Origin: Neptunomonas antarctica
GTDB lineage: Bacteria; Pseudomonadota; Gammaproteobacteria; Pseudomonadales; Balneatricaceae
Assembly: GCF_001305295.1 (NCBI RefSeq)
Contig: NZ_LJSI01000042.1
Span: 154,656-218,655, forward strand
Direction of reading: 5' to 3'
DNA: 64,000 nucleotides
This document shows, piece by piece, positions 62,235-64,000 of the stretch. The position numbers and the translations under genes were made by a program. The notes beneath the pieces were generated by a model. That model was not told the origin of the DNA and ran no database searches. It saw only the letters and a list, made by a program, of their open reading frames with translations. How positions within the stretch are numbered: the first letter of the stretch is position 1; each line of letters opens with the position of its first letter.

Positions 62235-62253
62235 GATAATACGAATCATACTC
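62235..62253. promoter_or_regulatory. Fur box upstream of hemP
   Basis: GATAATACGAATCATACTC matches 14 of 19 positions of the classic Fur consensus, including both outer arms (GATAAT and AATCAT). It is 23-41 bp before the hemP start, a repressing position. Confidence 0.8.
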
Positions 62254-62268
62254 ATTTAGATATGAGAG

Positions 62269-62946
62269 TCAAGAAAACGACTCGAGATTTTTACTCTCCT
62301 CTCTCCACTGCAGATGTTTTTCCATAACAAGCCTAAACAGTTCTGAGTCCATCCAGGTGTCCAGCCATTGCCTAAGCCGTGTGTAAGGGGTTTGGTCAAA
62401 CCAGACCCGGTCCACATGCGCACATTGGCGAACGAAGGGAAGCAGCGCCATATCCGCCAATGTGTAGTGGTCTGTCAGCAAAAAACTCTGATTTAAATAA
62501 GTATTCATCGACAATTGTTGATCAAGGAAGGCGAACCAGGTTTCACAATGGCGGCGGTAATAGTCCATCGGATGTTCCGGAAATCGGTCGGCGTACTTAT
62601 ATCGATCAAGCCAGTACTTAAACTCATCATCATTACGACTAATGAGTGACTGTATGGATTTATCCAATGCGGCGGGTAACCAATGATCCGGATCATTGTG
62701 CTGCAGAGCCCAGCGCATAATTTCACTACTCTCTTCGATGACTCGAGCATCACTTAACAACAACACGGGCACCGTGCCCTTAGGGGATATGTCCAGCATC
62801 GCCTGAGGCTTTTCTTTTAATACAACTTCACGTAATTCTACCTTTATATCGCTGTTGATGATGGCTAACCGCGCCCGCATGGCATAAGGACAACGGCGAA
62901 ATGAATATAAGATAGTGGGTACGGTTTGATACGCTGGGGTCATCAT
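62269..62946 (-). CDS. Glutathione S-transferase family protein (CPYAMR type), second copy
   Basis: 225 residues. Same layout as the protein at 16.9 kb: CPYAMRARLAI, SPKGTVPVL, then a helical domain. The two differ in many positions, so they diverged before being placed here. It ends 57 bp before hemP on the same strand, but the Fur box lies in that gap, so it is probably a separate unit. Two ATGs lie side by side at the start. Confidence 0.88.
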   Translation of the reverse strand: MMTPAYQTVPTILYSFRRCPYAMRARLAIINSDIKVELREVVLKEKPQAMLDISPKGTVPVLLLSDARVIEESSEIMRWALQHNDPDHWLPAALDKSIQSLISRNDDEFKYWLDRYKYADRFPEHPMDYYRRHCETWFAFLDQQLSMNTYLNQSFLLTDHYTLADMALLPFVRQCAHVDRVWFDQTPYTRLRQWLDTWMDSELFRLVMEKHLQWREESKNLESFS

Positions 62947-63121
62947 CTCAACTTCTGTAATATTTAAAGGCGGTTATGTTTAAATTCTTTAGTGGTAAGG
63001 GCTGGAAAGCATCGCAGGTTCATAGCATTATACGCCCGTGACAAGCAATAAGCGCCTACATCTCATAGCTAATCCAGCAGTCTTGACGAATCACATCCTC
63101 TACAATAAGAAGGATTCACTC

Positions 63122-63601
63122 ATGTTGATCACGCAGTACCCGCCCGTACCTGAAAATTATTGCGATTATAATGGCCACCTTAATGAAGGTTATTATCTTG
63201 TGATGCTCTCTCATGCGACAGATACCGTACTTGATGTTGCCGGTTTAGATCAGGAAGGCAGGGATGCGCACAAATTTAGTGCTTTCACTGTCCAGAACAA
63301 CTTACGCTACCTTAAAGAAGTCCGACAGGGACAAAAAGTGGTGGCGCATTCACAGCTACTCTCCAGTGATAAAAAACGCTTACGTATCTGGCACGAACTC
63401 CGCAATGAAGAAGGAACGGAAACGCTGGCCGCCATCGAGTGTTTGCTGGTAGGTGTCGATATGCAAACCCGTCACAGTGCTGCGTGGCCGGAACAGATTC
63501 GCCAGACAATACAATCATTACAACAAAGGCACGCTAAAATTGAATGGCCTAAGGGTGCAGGCAATTCAATCGCTATGCCTAACCAAGGATGCTCGGCTTA
63601 G
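63122..63601 (+). CDS. Hot-dog fold acyl-CoA thioesterase
   Basis: About 159 residues. It has the Asp-containing active-site region YCDYNGHLNEGYYLVMLSHATD of the 4HBT/FadM type, in which the Asp acts in catalysis, and continues with ENLRYLKEV-like NNLRYLKEVRQGQ and LLVGVDMQT. Similar domains occur as carnitine/betaine-CoA thioesterases. Start chosen for AGGA with GAAGGA 7 bases upstream; the frame is open further but has no site. A terminator follows. Confidence 0.85.
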   Translation: MLITQYPPVPENYCDYNGHLNEGYYLVMLSHATDTVLDVAGLDQEGRDAHKFSAFTVQNNLRYLKEVRQGQKVVAHSQLLSSDKKRLRIWHELRNEEGTETLAAIECLLVGVDMQTRHSAAWPEQIRQTIQSLQQRHAKIEWPKGAGNSIAMPNQGCSA

Positions 63602-63636
63602 GCTCCACATGCAGGGTCTTGTGTCTAACTCTCCTC

Positions 63637-63668
63637 ACACCTTAGTCGCTAAAGTGTCGGGTTTTTTT
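63637..63668 (+). terminator. Terminator after the thioesterase gene
   Basis: ACACCTTAG and CTAAAGTGT pair with one mismatch around TCG, followed by a run of seven T. Confidence 0.8.
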
Positions 63669-63903
63669 ATTGTGTATATCAAATGAATAGCAGACCTTCA
63701 AGTTCACAGAAAGACTAATAATTACTGTATTAATTGATGATGCAATTTAACCTATAAAAGGCCGACAGTTTTATCAATCAAGCGCTTTGGTGAGTTCTCG
63801 TGAGTTATTTAAACGAGCGTATTAATTCAATTATTCGCCTTATACCCGTTACTACAACGTAATGGAGCAGATCTTAATTAAATTTGTGAGAGGAAATAAA
63901 GGA

Positions 63904-64000
63904 TGTCAAATCTCATTTAGGGTGAAGTGACGTCTCAGAATAGTGAAATGACTTCTCATATAGAATGAAATGGGAACGAAAAAAGCAGCCAATGAAGTGA
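63904..64000 (+). mobile_element. Probable terminal region of an IS21-type insertion element, extending past the right edge
   Basis: Two 16-base units (GTGAAGTGACGTCTCA at 63922 and GTGAAATGACTTCTCA at 63943) repeat with a 21-bp period, and partial copies flank them (TCTCA near 63911, ATGAAATGGGA near 63965). The putative end starts TGTCAAAT. Multiple short terminal repeats of this kind are typical of IS21-family ends. No transposase is visible inside the window. The stretch 63669-63903 shows no gene. Confidence 0.5.

Noticed and set aside
1..64000. tRNA, rRNA, CRISPR arrays or prophage
   Set aside because: No tRNA T-arm with matching acceptor stem, no rRNA, no regularly spaced long repeats and no phage structural genes were seen by eye.

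Overview
The window looks like chromosomal DNA of a marine, Oceanospirillales-like gammaproteobacterium. This is inferred from gene content: TAXI-type TRAP uptake, the 1,600-residue NAD-glutamate dehydrogenase, a split class II ribonucleotide reductase (NrdJa/NrdJb), type III glutamine synthetase, several signalling proteins and a Fur-type haem locus. No rRNA, tRNA, CRISPR array, complete IS or prophage was seen. Most genes have moderate GC. The stretch from about 37.3 to 44.4 kb is visibly GC-richer and may be acquired.

Layout. 0-6.3 kb: a Rho paralogue without the RNA-binding N-terminus (cut by the left edge), a periplasmic solute-binding protein, then an AraC regulator fused to a very long helical-repeat tail, followed by an unusual response regulator. 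6.3-15.6 kb: on the minus strand, a TAXI binding protein, fused TRAP permease, UspA protein and NAD-glutamate dehydrogenase, which together suggest glutamate (or a related acid) uptake and oxidation. 15.8-19.9 kb: transglutaminase-like protein, GST and U32 protein. 20.3-23.6 kb: a three-gene signalling operon (chemoreceptor, NIT-type membrane protein, EAL phosphodiesterase). 23.6-27.6 kb: a haloacetate-dehalogenase-like hydrolase, a GNAT-nitrilase fusion, an AhpD-like protein and a previously unlisted 55-residue ORF, divergent from a TetR regulator. The shared promoter holds two matching palindromes.

27.7-34.0 kb is an accessory, partly decayed stretch: DUF2254 protein, LURP-one-like protein, NAD(P)-binding protein with divergent LysR, an alpha/beta hydrolase, and three gene remnants (GNAT/VOC chimera, MhpD-like hydratase, partial copy of the LURP-one gene). 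34.0-37.2 kb: glutamine synthetase III behind a near-consensus sigma-54 promoter, then a ProC-like protein. 37.3-44.6 kb: SelO and a six-gene minus-strand sulfide/persulfide operon (DUF2892, MBL-fold enzyme, phosphatase-SQR fusion, SulP, rhodanese, HiPIP). 44.8-46.6 kb: DsrE-like, NifX-like and truncated haemoglobin genes.

47-51.2 kb: a PheC-like periplasmic protein between 16-bp direct repeats, then nrdJa-nrdJb with a tandem NrdR-box pair and a perfect FNR/Anr box. 51.3-56 kb: a histidine kinase overlapping tail-to-tail with a second TAXI protein whose 5' end is a 24-bp tandem repeat, a DUF4197 protein and a voltage-gated ion channel. 56.1-62.3 kb: Fur-controlled haem operon hemP, TonB receptor, hmuS, hmuT, hmuU, hmuV. 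hemP is too short for usual ORF cut-offs. 62.3-64 kb: a second CPYAMR-type GST, a thioesterase, and what looks like the repeat-bearing end of an IS21-type element running off the right edge.

All functional names come from reading translated motifs by eye; no database search was run.
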